Source: a bacterium (GTDB lineage Bacteria; Electryoneota; B3-LCP). From it: a stretch of 64,000 nucleotides of DNA. Position 1 is the stretch's first letter; the number at the start of each line of letters is the position of its first letter. The notes beneath the pieces are model-generated. The model was not told the DNA's origin. It made no database searches and saw only the letters and a list, made by a program, of their open reading frames with translations. Below, piece after piece: positions 1 to 9,310 of the stretch. The stretch lies in contig JAPKYS010000017.1 of assembly GCA_026394195.1 (NCBI GenBank), positions 1-64,000 of the forward strand. The letters are read 5' to 3'. Made by a program: the position numbers and the translations under genes.

Positions 1-1
1 C

Positions 2-1090
2 GGCGTCTATAGCGGTACTCCCACGGATTGCTACTCCTGCCATCAGACCAGCTTTCAGGGAGCTACAAATCCCATCCATACCGCTCCGTCCTTCAGCTAC
101 GTCTGTACGGTTTGTCACAATACGGCTGGCTGGTCACCGTCGACCTTCAACCACAACACTCAGACCACTTATCCGCTGACCGGAGTGCACGTCACGACCA
201 GTTGTGCCTCCTGCCACGCCAACGGCGTTTATAACGGCACACCGATTGATTGCTACTCCTGTCATCAGAACAACTTCCAGGGAGCCACCAATCCCATCCA
301 TACTGCGCCCTCGTTCAACTACGTTTGTACAGTCTGTCACAACACGGCTGGTTGGTCTCCGTCGACCTTCAACCACAACACTCAGACTACTTATCCGTTG
401 ACCGGAGTGCACGTTACCGTCAGCTGCGCCTCCTGCCACGCCAATGGCGTTTATAACGGCACACCAACGGACTGCTACTCCTGCCATCAGACCAGCTTCC
501 AGGGAGCGAACAACCCCATCCATACCGCCCCCTCCTTCAGCTATGTCTGTACGGTCTGTCACAATACGGCTGGCTGGTCTCCGTCGACCTTCAACCACAA
601 CACTCAGACCACTTATCCCTTGACCGGGTCGCACGTTACGGCGCGGTGTGTAGACTGCCATCCCGGCGGTCAATATTCCGGCACACCCACAAACTGCTAC
701 TTCTGTCATCAGGGCGACTTCCAGGGCACGACGAATCCCAACCATCAGCAGGCTATGTTCCCAACCCAGTGCCAGCTCTGCCACTCCACCGTCAACTGGA
801 CGAATACTACCTACAATCATGACCAGCAGTTCTTCCCGATCTATTCTGGTTCACATCAGGGAGAATGGAATCTGTGTACAGATTGCCATATCGGAGGCAA
901 TTATCTCAGTTTTTCCTGTATCGACTGCCATGAACATAATAACCAACCCGAGGTGAATCAACAGCATCAGGGTGTTCCCGGGTACTCATACCAGAGTCAA
1001 GCCTGTTATAATTGCCATCCCACTGGTGGTGGTGGCGGGCTGCTTGGCCGTCAACGAGGTACCGATGGGCAGAAGAAGAGGAAACCGTGA
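2..1090 (+). CDS. Multiheme c-type cytochrome, 5'-truncated, with 74-residue repeats
   Basis: The reading frame is open from the first bases of the window, so the true start and signal peptide lie upstream. In 362 visible residues I count 14 CxxCH haem-binding motifs (CYSCH, CTVCH, CASCH and later variants CVDCH, CYFCH, CQLCH, CTDCH, CIDCH, CYNCH). The N-terminal part is a tandem repeat of 74 residues (222 nt; equivalent positions 181, 403, 625), each unit carrying three haems. The later part is diverged, and the protein ends in a Gly-rich stretch and a basic tail. Such proteins are periplasmic or outer-surface electron carriers. The stop codon overlaps the GTG start of the following barrel protein, so the two are probably made together; a porin-cytochrome electron conduit is an inference. 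Haem motifs are certain, substrate unknown. Confidence 0.9.
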   Translation, partial: GVYSGTPTDCYSCHQTSFQGATNPIHTAPSFSYVCTVCHNTAGWSPSTFNHNTQTTYPLTGVHVTTSCASCHANGVYNGTPIDCYSCHQNNFQGATNPIHTAPSFNYVCTVCHNTAGWSPSTFNHNTQTTYPLTGVHVTVSCASCHANGVYNGTPTDCYSCHQTSFQGANNPIHTAPSFSYVCTVCHNTAGWSPSTFNHNTQTTYPLTGSHVTARCVDCHPGGQYSGTPTNCYFCHQGDFQGTTNPNHQQAMFPTQCQLCHSTVNWTNTTYNHDQQFFPIYSGSHQGEWNLCTDCHIGGNYLSFSCIDCHEHNNQPEVNQQHQGVPGYSYQSQACYNCHPTGGGGGLLGRQRGTDGQKKRKP

Positions 1091-2709
1091 TCAAATCCGT
1101 AGCCAAATACACTCTGGTTCTTTGTGTCCTTCTGCTGACAGCGCAAGCGAGCCACAGTGCAACGATTGAGACGGTGATCAACTACGTCAGTGGAACGTCG
1201 GTATACTTGAGCGCGGGATCAGCCGGGGGTATCCAAAAGGGGGATAGTGCAGACGTGCTTCGAGACGGTAAAGCAATTGCACGGTTGGAAATTATTTACG
1301 TCGCCGATAACAGTTCATCCGCCCGGATCATTGGGGGTGAACAGGGTTTGCAGGTTGGCGACCGAGTGAGCGTGATGGTTTCAGCGCCTTCCGTTCAGGA
1401 TTCTGTAAAAATCGCGGTCACACCCTCTTTAACAGGTGAGGTAGCATACGCCCCTGAAACGGGAACGAGCACAGCCGCTGCATCTCGTCTCTCGACCCGC
1501 ATTCACGGTCGCATCGCCGCGCAGGTCAACGTCCAGGCAGACCACAAGATCCCCGGCAATGACGTCACCAAACCCGCGCTGGTGCTTAGAGCAACGGTCG
1601 AGAACGTCTTCATGAATTACCTGAATTTATCAGTCAACCTGCGTACGCGTAAAAACATTCGAGCCACTTCCGGATCTTCAAGCCATCTATCGGAGTGGGA
1701 CAACCGCATCTACGAATTGGCTCTGCAGTATAATAATCCAGCTTCATCATTCAATTACCAGATGGGGAGAATTGCCTCGAACCGCTTCAGCGGTATAGGC
1801 CCCTTTGATGGGGTGTTGCTTGAATACAAGTTGCAGCGCGGCTGGAGCGCCGGCGCATTTGGCGGGACGCGCCCGGACCTGATCACCTCCTCGCCGACTT
1901 CGGACGAGACTACCGGCGGTTTGTTCGCGGCCTATGAGGCTGGTGAGTGGAGCGGGCATCGATTTACCGGGACTGCGGCTCTGGTAGGCAGGTATCACAC
2001 CGGGACCATCGACGAGGAATTCCTCTACGAACAGGTCTCCTATTCCTGGTCGCGGCGTCTATACGTATATCAGAGTGCGGAGATAGCCATCAATCGGGAT
2101 TGGCGGCAGCAGGCGGAAGGATCGAGTGTGGGTCTATCCAATTTACTGCTCAACGCCAGTTACACGATCAGCTCAAAACTCTCCCTGGATTTCGGGTATG
2201 ATAATCGAAAACTGGTGCACACATTCGAAACCAAAGATACTCCGGATTCGCTCTTCGATGAAGCGTTGCGTCAGGGGTTTCGCGCCGGTGTCAGCGCTAA
2301 ATTACCGTTGGAGTTACGCGGTTGGTTGCGGGGGGGGCTCAGCACCCGTCAGACGGGTGAAACGGACACGCGCACAGTAGCGGTTGGTTTGAGTCGCAGT
2401 GATTTTTTCAGGTCGGGGATCAGCGCCTCGCTGCAATATAACGCCTTTGAAAACCGCTTCAGCACGGGGTATCAGGCTTCACTCAATTTGGCGCGGTATT
2501 TCTTCCAGGTCGTCTATCTGCAGTTCGACGTAGGTCACAGCCGCTATGCCTTTATCACCTCTGAAAATCCTGTAACCTACGACTGGTACGACCTCAACGT
2601 AAGCAGCAATTTAACCCGCCGCCTCTATCTCTCTGCCTTCGGTGAACTCTATCGTGGCGATCTGATGGACACAGACCGCTTCGGCATGGAATTGGGGTAT
2701 CGATTCTAA
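1087..2709 (+). CDS. Predicted outer-membrane beta-barrel protein coupled to the multiheme cytochrome
   Basis: I start this at GTG 1087, which overlaps the cytochrome stop (GTGA) and has AGAGGA a few bases upstream. The resulting N-terminus is a textbook signal peptide ending near SHSA at about residue 20. A longer reading from 1012 would bury the signal peptide. After it comes a compact 80-residue beta-rich domain, SH3-like in feel (VINYVSGTSVYLSAG..., with GIQKGD and LQVGDRV). About 430 residues of alternating polar/aromatic strands follow, and the chain ends in YRF, the C-terminal aromatic typical of outer-membrane barrels. No family recognised with confidence. Coupling to a multiheme cytochrome suggests a barrel that carries or anchors the cytochrome, as in MtrB-type conduits, but no homology to MtrB is claimed. 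It converges with msrBA with a 7-nt gap and no visible terminator. Confidence 0.7.
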   Translation: MIKSVAKYTLVLCVLLLTAQASHSATIETVINYVSGTSVYLSAGSAGGIQKGDSADVLRDGKAIARLEIIYVADNSSSARIIGGEQGLQVGDRVSVMVSAPSVQDSVKIAVTPSLTGEVAYAPETGTSTAAASRLSTRIHGRIAAQVNVQADHKIPGNDVTKPALVLRATVENVFMNYLNLSVNLRTRKNIRATSGSSSHLSEWDNRIYELALQYNNPASSFNYQMGRIASNRFSGIGPFDGVLLEYKLQRGWSAGAFGGTRPDLITSSPTSDETTGGLFAAYEAGEWSGHRFTGTAALVGRYHTGTIDEEFLYEQVSYSWSRRLYVYQSAEIAINRDWRQQAEGSSVGLSNLLLNASYTISSKLSLDFGYDNRKLVHTFETKDTPDSLFDEALRQGFRAGVSAKLPLELRGWLRGGLSTRQTGETDTRTVAVGLSRSDFFRSGISASLQYNAFENRFSTGYQASLNLARYFFQVVYLQFDVGHSRYAFITSENPVTYDWYDLNVSSNLTRRLYLSAFGELYRGDLMDTDRFGMELGYRF

Positions 2710-2716
2710 AGACAAC

Positions 2717-3766
2717 TTAGAATCTCTTGGTGTAGACGTGGCAGTAAGGTTTATGCCCGTTGTTCTGGTAGTAGTTCTGGTGATAATCCTCAGCCACCCA
2801 GAAGGGTCCGGCTTTGGCCACTTCGGTAGAGATCTTGTAACCCTTTTCTTTCAATAATTTGACCAATTTCTCCACCACCTGCTTCTGCTGATCATCAACG
2901 TAAAAGATTGCGGATCGGTATTGCTCGCCGACGTCAGGCCCCTGGCGATTGACCTGCGTGGGATCGTGAATTTCGAAGAATAGCCGCGCCAGAATTTCGT
3001 AGCTGGTTTTGGCAGGATCGAATACGACCTCCATAGTCTCTGCATGTCCAGTAGTGCCTGTGCAGACTTGCTGGTAGGTCGGATTCTGAGTATGCCCACC
3101 CATGTATCCCACCCGCGTTGATATTACCCCGTCAGCTTTCTGAAAATAGTATTGCACCCCCCAGAAACATCCACCCGCGAAGTATGCCTTTTCGGTCTTT
3201 TCGGTAGATGCTGCAGTCGGGATGAAACTAAGCGAGATCGAGTTGACGCAGTGCCGGGTATCTTTCGCCGTCAATCCTTCCCCCGTGAAAACATGTCCTA
3301 AGTGAGCGCCGCAATTGGCGCAGACAATTTCCGTTCTCTTGCCGTCAGCGTCCGGGATGCGTTTGACTGCCCCCGGTATTTCGTCATCGAAGCTGGGCCA
3401 ACCGCAGTGAGCGTCAAATTTATTCTCTGAACGGTAGAGAGCAGCGCCGCACCGCTTGCAGACGTACGTCCCCTTTTCCTTGAAACTATCATACTTTCCG
3501 GAAAAAGGCATCTCGGTGCCTTTGTGGATGATGACCCGTTCTTCTTCGGGTGTTAATTTGTTATAGTTCATACTTTTTCCCTGTGCCTTGATACCTGTAT
3601 CCTGCTGGGTTATTGATGCTGCAAGCTGTGGCTCGGATATAGATACTCCCACCCGATTGGCTCTCGCCTCCGGTTTCCATCCTCCAAGAGCTATGCTTAT
3701 CGCGACAACCGCAACCAATCCGCTGGTTAAAATCAGCAGAGTACTCAGCGAAGCTTTCGATTTCAT
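2717..3766 (-). CDS. msrBA: Bifunctional peptide methionine sulfoxide reductase MsrB-MsrA
   Basis: Repairs oxidised methionine: MsrB reduces the R-sulfoxide and MsrA the S-sulfoxide. Residues 8-28 form a membrane anchor or uncleaved signal, so the enzyme probably faces the periplasm. The MsrB domain (about 68-183) has the zinc cysteines CKRC (103, 106) and CANC (149, 152) and the catalytic Cys173 in RHCVNS. The MsrA domain (about 193-349) has GCFWG with catalytic Cys200 and the EDYHQNYY region. The order is MsrB first, the reverse of the PilB-type MsrA-MsrB fusion. It follows the NmrA-like gene with an 8-nt gap, so the two form an operon, plausibly an oxidative-stress pair. Confidence 0.93.
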   Translation of the reverse strand: MKSKASLSTLLILTSGLVAVVAISIALGGWKPEARANRVGVSISEPQLAASITQQDTGIKAQGKSMNYNKLTPEEERVIIHKGTEMPFSGKYDSFKEKGTYVCKRCGAALYRSENKFDAHCGWPSFDDEIPGAVKRIPDADGKRTEIVCANCGAHLGHVFTGEGLTAKDTRHCVNSISLSFIPTAASTEKTEKAYFAGGCFWGVQYYFQKADGVISTRVGYMGGHTQNPTYQQVCTGTTGHAETMEVVFDPAKTSYEILARLFFEIHDPTQVNRQGPDVGEQYRSAIFYVDDQQKQVVEKLVKLLKEKGYKISTEVAKAGPFWVAEDYHQNYYQNNGHKPYCHVYTKRF

Positions 3767-3774
3767 GTCTTGTC

Positions 3775-4632
3775 CTACAATTCCTTCAACCAGTCAGCCG
3801 TCTTCAGATACTCGGCGAAGGGAATCAACCGGATACCGTACTTGCTTTTTAGCCCGGCGAAATCAGGATTATAGCCGACCTCATCGAACCACTTGAACAT
3901 GATGGCGAAATCGTCTCCATAAATTTTGTCGGCTCCCTCATGAGGCAATTGCTGATAGTGATACGTCTTGCCGGTCGCTTTTGAGATCAGCTCCAGAGCA
4001 TTTGGGATGGTCAGATCGTCGCCGGCCAGTTCTATTTCTGCCCCGATGTACTTATCAGGATGAATGAATGCCTGAGCTCCGAATTCGCCGATATTTTCCA
4101 CAGAAACCATCGCTAATTTTCGGTTGGCAGGGAGCGGCATGCCGAAGGTTCCCGTTTTCAGAGTGGGGAGGAACCAGGGAAATCCAAAGTTTTCCATGAA
4201 GAAGACCGGACGCAGAATGGTCGTCTTCAAGCCCAGCTTGCTGATGCGCTGCTCGACCTTCCATTTGGATTCAAAGTGGGGGATACCCGTGTTGCGCTGC
4301 GCGCTGCCGACTGAAGAGAAGACCAGGTGATCCACACCTGCGGCTGCTGCGGCTTCTACGCCGTTGATCCCCTGCTGAGTCTCAGTTTCCACTCCAGCCT
4401 CATACGGGGTAGTGACCAGAAACATCCTCTTTACCCCTTTCAGAGCCGCATCGATAGATGCGCGATTCAGAAGATCGCCCTGAACCACCTCGGCTCCCAA
4501 TTTTTTCAACTCTTCGGCTTTATGCGGGCTGCGAGTAAATGCGCGCACCTTCTGTCCTTGTTTAAGCAGATGCCGGGCAACGATTCCTCCCTGTTGACCG
4601 GTCGCTCCTGTGACCAATATTAAGTCGTTCAT
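3775..4632 (-). CDS. NmrA-like / atypical short-chain NAD(P)-binding oxidoreductase
   Basis: 285 residues with the N-terminal Rossmann motif GATGQQG (9-15), then the pattern of NmrA/QOR2-like atypical SDRs: acidic residue and VQGDLLNRASID after the second strand, SSVGSAQRNTGIPHFESKW in the middle, and LRPVFFMENF. These proteins bind NAD(P)H and act as quinone reductases or redox sensors; the catalytic Tyr-x-x-x-Lys of classical SDRs is not present in canonical form. The ATG is preceded by AGGAG at good spacing. It is the first gene of a two-gene operon with msrBA. Family assignment is firm, substrate unknown. Confidence 0.85.
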   Translation of the reverse strand: MNDLILVTGATGQQGGIVARHLLKQGQKVRAFTRSPHKAEELKKLGAEVVQGDLLNRASIDAALKGVKRMFLVTTPYEAGVETETQQGINGVEAAAAAGVDHLVFSSVGSAQRNTGIPHFESKWKVEQRISKLGLKTTILRPVFFMENFGFPWFLPTLKTGTFGMPLPANRKLAMVSVENIGEFGAQAFIHPDKYIGAEIELAGDDLTIPNALELISKATGKTYHYQQLPHEGADKIYGDDFAIMFKWFDEVGYNPDFAGLKSKYGIRLIPFAEYLKTADWLKEL

Positions 4633-4725
4633 TGGATTAAACTCCTGTTAAATTGATCGTTGAGATACTCCGATATAGGTTTACGAAAGCTAAAATGATA
4701 TCAGTCTCAACGGTAATATGGTATA

Positions 4726-4759
4726 CGTAAAAAACCCGACGATTGTCGGGTTTTTTACG
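4726..4759. terminator. Perfect 15-bp bidirectional terminator
   Basis: CGTAAAAAACCCGAC, loop GATT, then its exact complement, giving A- and T-runs within the stem on both strands. It sits 29 nt beyond the phoU stop codon on the minus strand, so it should end the pst-phoU transcript and shield the NmrA-msrBA operon from read-through. Confidence 0.9.
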
Positions 4760-4788
4760 GGTATAATCATGTGAAGTCTAGCTTTTGC

Positions 4789-5451
4789 TCAGTCATTCTG
4801 ATAGCTATGTCTGATAATGTCTCCCTTGACCAGATAGATCACGTCTTCGGCAATATTGGTAATCTGGTCGGCAATGCGTTCAAGGTTCCGTGAGATGGAA
4901 ATGATATTGATCTGACATTCGATCTGTTCAGGATTTTCACGCATCTTCTGCTGTACCAGCTGATACATCTGGCGATGGATATCATCCGCCTGATCGTCCA
5001 TTTTAATGACTGCGGCAGCTAAATCCGTGTCCAGCTTGATCAACGCTTGCAGGGCATCTTTTAACATTTGCAACGATATGTCCGCCAGTTTGGTGAGATC
5101 GGATGGAATCTCGATTTTTTCCCGAGTGGCCAGCGTCTTGGCTCGTTCGGCGATATTGACCGCCTGATCCGCCATGCGCTCAAGATCGTTGTTGATCTTC
5201 AACACCGCAACCACAAAGCGCAGATCCTGGGCTACCGGATTGTAGAGCGCCAGTATCTTAAGACAATCTTCCTCAATATCCAATTCCAGGCGGTCAATCT
5301 CATTATCTGATTGGATAACTCGGTCCGCCAGCCTGGTGTCTCGCTCGTTCAGAGCCCGAACAGCTCTGATAATAATCTCCTGCACCATGGCGCTCATGGT
5401 CAGGAGCTGCTTTTTCAGGTTGGCGATTTCGCGTTGAAGATGTAATGACAT
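4789..5451 (-). CDS. phoU: Phosphate signalling regulator PhoU
   Basis: 220 residues, the normal PhoU length, made of two three-helix PhoU repeats. Conserved acidic/metal-binding patterns are visible in both halves (for example NEIDRLE in the first, RNLERIADQITNIAED in the second). PhoU couples the Pst transporter to the PhoR kinase and represses the Pho response when phosphate is plentiful. It is the last gene of the phoBR-pst-phoU series on this strand, 15 nt downstream of pstB, and is followed by a strong terminator. Assignment is secure. Confidence 0.95.
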   Translation of the reverse strand: MSLHLQREIANLKKQLLTMSAMVQEIIIRAVRALNERDTRLADRVIQSDNEIDRLELDIEEDCLKILALYNPVAQDLRFVVAVLKINNDLERMADQAVNIAERAKTLATREKIEIPSDLTKLADISLQMLKDALQALIKLDTDLAAAVIKMDDQADDIHRQMYQLVQQKMRENPEQIECQINIISISRNLERIADQITNIAEDVIYLVKGDIIRHSYQND

Positions 5452-5466
5452 CGGATTCTCCTCTTT

Positions 5467-6315
5467 CTATCCAAACCGACCGGTGATATAGTCTTCCGTT
5501 TGTTTCATGCGCGGATTGGTGAATACTTGCTTGGTCTTACCAAACTCAACAATTCGACCCTCATAAAAGAAGGCGGTATAATCTGAAACGCGCGCCGCCT
5601 GCTGCATGTTGTGAGTTACGATGACGATGGTGTAATTTTCTTTTAGCGTTAACATCAATTCTTCCAGTTTGGCAGTGCCGACCGGGTCGATGGCAGAGGC
5701 GGGCTCGTCCATAAGCAGAACTTCTGGTTCAATGGCGATCATTCTGGCGATACACAGCCTCTGCTGCTGCCCCCCCGACAGCGCCGTCCCCGGTTCATCG
5801 AGCTGATCCTTGACTTCTTCCCACAGCGCCGCCTGCTTGATAGCTTGTTCCACACGCTCCGCCAGTTCCGAACCTTTCAACTTGTAGTTGATCCTGAGAC
5901 CGTAAGCGACATTCTCATAGATACTCATGGGGAAAGGGCTGGGTTTTTGGAAAATCATCCCCACGCGGCGACGCAGGTCAATGACGTCAACCTCCGGAGC
6001 CAGGATATTGATTCCGCCCATGATGATCTCACCGGTAGCCCGCTGATCGCGGTATAATTCATGAATGCGGTTGTAGGTACGAATATGGGTGGATTTCCCG
6101 CACCCGGAAGGACCAATAATCGCAGTGACGTGGTTGCGAAGAATCTCAATGTTGTTGTCGTGCAGAGCCTGGTGCTTGCCGTAGAAAAAATTCAAATTGC
6201 GGACAGCAATTTTTGCTGGTTCTGCAACCGTCTGTTCGTTGATGGTCATCTGAGGCTCTTTCAGAGCAGATGCATCCGGCGATGGATGCGTTGCTTCTGC
6301 TAAGGTTGGCTTCAT
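5467..6315 (-). CDS. pstB: Phosphate ABC transporter ATP-binding protein PstB
   Basis: The 282-residue ATPase of the high-affinity phosphate importer. Walker [10 protein letters not shown] (68-76), signature LSGGQQQRL (179-187), Walker B LLMDEP (200-205) and the switch His in [13 protein letters not shown] are all present. The start overlaps the pstA stop (ATGA). This gives an unusual 30-residue N-terminal extension; an internal Met at 23 would give a more standard length. Two positions depart from the usual PstB text: [12 protein letters not shown] after Walker A and EPASAIDP after Walker B (usually EPTSALDP). Neither should abolish ATP hydrolysis. Confidence 0.95.
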   Translation of the reverse strand: MKPTLAEATHPSPDASALKEPQMTINEQTVAEPAKIAVRNLNFFYGKHQALHDNNIEILRNHVTAIIGPSGCGKSTHIRTYNRIHELYRDQRATGEIIMGGINILAPEVDVIDLRRRVGMIFQKPSPFPMSIYENVAYGLRINYKLKGSELAERVEQAIKQAALWEEVKDQLDEPGTALSGGQQQRLCIARMIAIEPEVLLMDEPASAIDPVGTAKLEELMLTLKENYTIVIVTHNMQQAARVSDYTAFFYEGRIVEFGKTKQVFTNPRMKQTEDYITGRFG

Positions 6316-7169
6316 CGGGTCCTGGTTTTAGTTTTGATGGCAATGCGCGCGAAAATGTTGAGAAACAGCACGCCTCCCATGATTAGAAGTGACGCTCCCC
6401 AGGCTTGCTGCTTCCAATCGGCATAGGGCGACATGGCATAATTGAAAATCGTTACGGTCAGGTTGGCGACCGGCTCATGCAAAGAGTTGATCCAGTATGG
6501 ACTGTTGAGCGCTGTAAAAAGAAGCGGCGCAGTCTCTCCGCTAACTCGCGCCACCGCCAGTAGTACACCGGTAATCAGACCACTCCGAGCCGCTCGAAAT
6601 GTGATCCCCAGGATGACTCGCCAGTTGGGAACCCCGAGCGATAGTCCCGCTTCACGCAATGAATTCGGCACCATGGTCAGCATGTCCTCTGTTGTCCTGA
6701 CCACCACCGGCAGCATGATAATCGCTAAAGCAGCAGCTCCGGCGTAGGTAGAGAAAGACTTGCTGGGCAACACTATCAGAGTGTAGACAAAAACCCCCAC
6801 GATGATCGAGGGAACTCCGATCATGATATTGGTAAAAAAGCGAATGCCCGCCGCCAGTTTTCGCCCCTTGCCGAACTCTGCTAAATAAATTCCGGCCATC
6901 AGTCCGATAGGCGTGCCGATCAAAGCCGCCAGCACTGTGATTAAAAGAGTGCCTGCTATTGCGTTAGCCAGCCCACCGCCGACCATTCCCGGCGGCATCG
7001 GCAGCTGAGTGAAGAAACTCAGGTTGATCGCTTTGAAGCCGCGCAGAAATACCACAATGAGTATCCAAAGCAGCATAGCCAACCCCACTGAGGCGCTGAG
7101 CGCCGAAAGCACTTGTACGGTTCGATTGGCCAGACGGCGGTATTTCAGGGATTTGACGACCAATTTCAT
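6312..7169 (-). CDS. pstA: Phosphate ABC transporter permease PstA
   Basis: 285 residues with about six hydrophobic segments and the MetI-like binding-protein-dependent permease core, including the [19 protein letters not shown] loop that contacts PstB. Length and sequence fit PstA. It overlaps both neighbours by 4 nt (pstC upstream, pstB downstream), so translation of the membrane module is coupled. Confidence 0.94.
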   Translation of the reverse strand: MKLVVKSLKYRRLANRTVQVLSALSASVGLAMLLWILIVVFLRGFKAINLSFFTQLPMPPGMVGGGLANAIAGTLLITVLAALIGTPIGLMAGIYLAEFGKGRKLAAGIRFFTNIMIGVPSIIVGVFVYTLIVLPSKSFSTYAGAAALAIIMLPVVVRTTEDMLTMVPNSLREAGLSLGVPNWRVILGITFRAARSGLITGVLLAVARVSGETAPLLFTALNSPYWINSLHEPVANLTVTIFNYAMSPYADWKQQAWGASLLIMGGVLFLNIFARIAIKTKTRTR

Positions 7170-8107
7170 GCCAGTTTCTTTTTAATACTCCATAACCATA
7201 GTTGTGCTGCGGCTTGAAATACGAAAGTGATGAGAAACAGGACCAGTCCCAACTCGACCAAAGCGCTTAAATAAATCGGGTCGGAAGCTTCCGTGAATTC
7301 GTTAGCCAGCGTCGAGGCGATGGAGTTACCGCTGGCGAATAACGAGGCAGCGATTTGGTGGTTGTTGCCGATAACAAAAGTCACCGCCATCGTCTCACCC
7401 AGGGCGCGACCCAACGCCAGGAAAGCCGCTCCGACCATCCCCCGCAGGGAATACCGCATGGTCACAGCTTTGGTGACCTCCCAATTGGTGGCTCCGATGC
7501 CATAAGCCGACTCTTTGACCACCGGGGGAACCATTTGAAAGACGTCGCGCGTCACCGAGCTGATATACGGTAATATCATAAATGCCAGAATAATTCCAGC
7601 AGTCAGCATCCCGATCCCTAACGGCGGACCCTGAAACAGCGGGAGAAAATCCAGGTATTTCCCCAGTAGAGGTTGCACAAAATTCGACATAAACGGCGCG
7701 AAGACGAACAACCCCCACATACCGTAAATGATACTGGGAATAGCCGCCAGGAGTTCAATAGCTGACCCGAAGAAAGCGCTCAATCTCGGTGGAGCCAGTT
7801 CCACCAGGAATAAGGCGATTACAAAGCCCAATGGCAGCGCGATCAGCATGGCGATCAAGGTCGACACCGCTGTCCCGTACATACTGCTCAATGCGCCGAA
7901 GTCCTGTGTGACCGGATTCCAGGCTTTTGACGTCAGAAATCCAAATCCGAACTGAGCCAGGGATAACCGCGAATTTCTGACCAGTTCGAAGACGATCCCT
8001 ATCATCAAGAGCGGAATTGTCAGAGCGCAGCAAAGGGCGAGCCGTCGGAAAAGGCGGTCGCCCCTGTATGAGCCTTTGCTATTTGCTTTTTGCAGACCTA
8101 TTTCCAA
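7166..8107 (-). CDS. pstC: Phosphate ABC transporter permease PstC
   Basis: 313 residues with six predicted membrane segments and the permease loop ESAYGIGATNWEVTKAV; the motif ALGRALGETMAV is typical of PstC. Its 5' end overlaps the pstS stop by 10 nt and its 3' end overlaps pstA by 4 nt. Together with PstA it forms the inner-membrane channel of the phosphate importer. Confidence 0.94.
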   Translation of the reverse strand: MEIGLQKANSKGSYRGDRLFRRLALCCALTIPLLMIGIVFELVRNSRLSLAQFGFGFLTSKAWNPVTQDFGALSSMYGTAVSTLIAMLIALPLGFVIALFLVELAPPRLSAFFGSAIELLAAIPSIIYGMWGLFVFAPFMSNFVQPLLGKYLDFLPLFQGPPLGIGMLTAGIILAFMILPYISSVTRDVFQMVPPVVKESAYGIGATNWEVTKAVTMRYSLRGMVGAAFLALGRALGETMAVTFVIGNNHQIAASLFASGNSIASTLANEFTEASDPIYLSALVELGLVLFLITFVFQAAAQLWLWSIKKKLA

Positions 8108-9165
8108 ACCGGTTTCCCCTGACAGCGAATGTCTTTCTTCCAGGTGTCGCGCACCATTTTAATGACGTTCTCCGGCATGGGGACATAATCCAGAGCGATG
8201 GCCTGTTCAGCGCCATGTGAGAAGCACCAATCGAAGAAGTTCAGCATCAACTTGGCTTTATTCTCATCGGTTTGTTCTTTGTAGACCAAAATGAAACTCG
8301 CTCCAGCTATAGGCCAGCTTTCCTTGCCGGGCTGGTTCACCAGCACCAGATAATACCCGGGTGCATTATTCCAATCGGCATTGGCTGCTGCAGCCATGAA
8401 GGTCTCTTTGGAGGGGGAGACGTAATTGCCGTCTTTATTCTTCAATTGCACATAGGACATTTTGTTCTGCAGAGCGTAGGCGTATTCCACATAACCGATG
8501 CTGCCAGGAAGCTGCTGAACGTAGGCGGAAACGCCTTCGTTGCCCTTGCCGCCATTGCCCACCGGCCAGGCGACCGATTTATCCGCGCCGACTTTTTCCT
8601 TCCATTCCGAAGAAACGCCGGCGAGGTAATTGGTGAAGATCCAGGTGGTGCCGGAACCGTCCGATCGACGGACCACTGCTATAGCTTGATTCGGAAGGTT
8701 CAACCCTGGGTTCAATGCCTTGATTGCAGCATCATCCCAGCGGGTGATTTTGCCCAGGTAGATGTTAGCGATGGTTTCACCATCCAGCTTAAGTTGTCCC
8801 CCAGTAATTCCCTTGACGTTGACGACCGGTACCACCCCGCCCATAATCATGGGGAACTGAATCAATCCGGCTGTCGCCAATTCTTCTGCCTTCAGCGGAG
8901 CGTCTGAAGCGCCGAAATCAACCGTCTTGGCTTTGATCTGCTGAATGCCGCCTCCTGAACCGATGGACTGGTAATTCAGTTTCATGCCGGTGATCTGATT
9001 GTACTTGTACGCCCATTGTGAGTAGAGCGGATAAGGAAAAGTTGCGCCTGCTCCATTGATAGTCGGATCACCCGCCTGGACTGCTTCGAGTGGAAGCATC
9101 GCCAGCAGGAAAAGAACCGAAAGCAAGCTAATTAGTAATGTCTTTGTCATTTCTGATGCCCTCAT
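8098..9165 (-). CDS. pstS: Periplasmic phosphate-binding protein PstS
   Basis: 355 residues with a signal peptide (hydrophobic core about 10-25, likely cleavage at VQAG). The mature start TINGAGATFPYPLY and the phosphate-binding loops IGSGGGIQQI, DFGASDAPL and RRSDGSGTT are classical PstS. It captures phosphate for PstCAB. Two starts are possible (9165 or the MTKTLL Met at 9150); each has a plausible purine-rich site upstream. It follows phoR by 145 nt, a gap that contains a possible Pho-type operator. Confidence 0.94.
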   Translation of the reverse strand: MRASEMTKTLLISLLSVLFLLAMLPLEAVQAGDPTINGAGATFPYPLYSQWAYKYNQITGMKLNYQSIGSGGGIQQIKAKTVDFGASDAPLKAEELATAGLIQFPMIMGGVVPVVNVKGITGGQLKLDGETIANIYLGKITRWDDAAIKALNPGLNLPNQAIAVVRRSDGSGTTWIFTNYLAGVSSEWKEKVGADKSVAWPVGNGGKGNEGVSAYVQQLPGSIGYVEYAYALQNKMSYVQLKNKDGNYVSPSKETFMAAAANADWNNAPGYYLVLVNQPGKESWPIAGASFILVYKEQTDENKAKLMLNFFDWCFSHGAEQAIALDYVPMPENVIKMVRDTWKKDIRCQGKPVWK

Positions 9166-9261
9166 TGGGTTAATTCCTTGTCGAATTTGCTTCTTACGAG
9201 TCCGATTCGTTTGTCGATTTTAATAATGGTACGAACCAGCTATGAGGGCTTGATGAGGAGA

Positions 9262-9280
9262 CTGTTAGAATTGTATTAAG
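9262..9280 (-). promoter_or_regulatory. Possible PhoP/PhoB-type operator upstream of pstS
   Basis: Read on the minus strand this is CTTAATACAATTCTAACAG: two TTAACA-like half-sites (TTAATA and CTAACA) repeating every 11 bp, the spacing used by PhoB/PhoP boxes. It lies about 100 nt upstream of pstS, in the only sizeable gap of the pho-pst series. Match is imperfect and no clear -10 could be tied to it. Confidence 0.3.
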
Positions 9281-9310
9281 AAAAATCCTACAGGTGATTT
9301 TCGCCTGAAT

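Noticed and set aside
134..820. Long open frame on the minus strand over the cytochrome repeats (228 codons)
   Set aside because: It is the antisense of a 222-nt coding repeat; the plus-strand frame has 14 CxxCH motifs and clearly is the gene.
1012..1086. Upstream start for the barrel protein
   Set aside because: It would place 25 residues of out-of-frame cytochrome sequence before a clear signal peptide.
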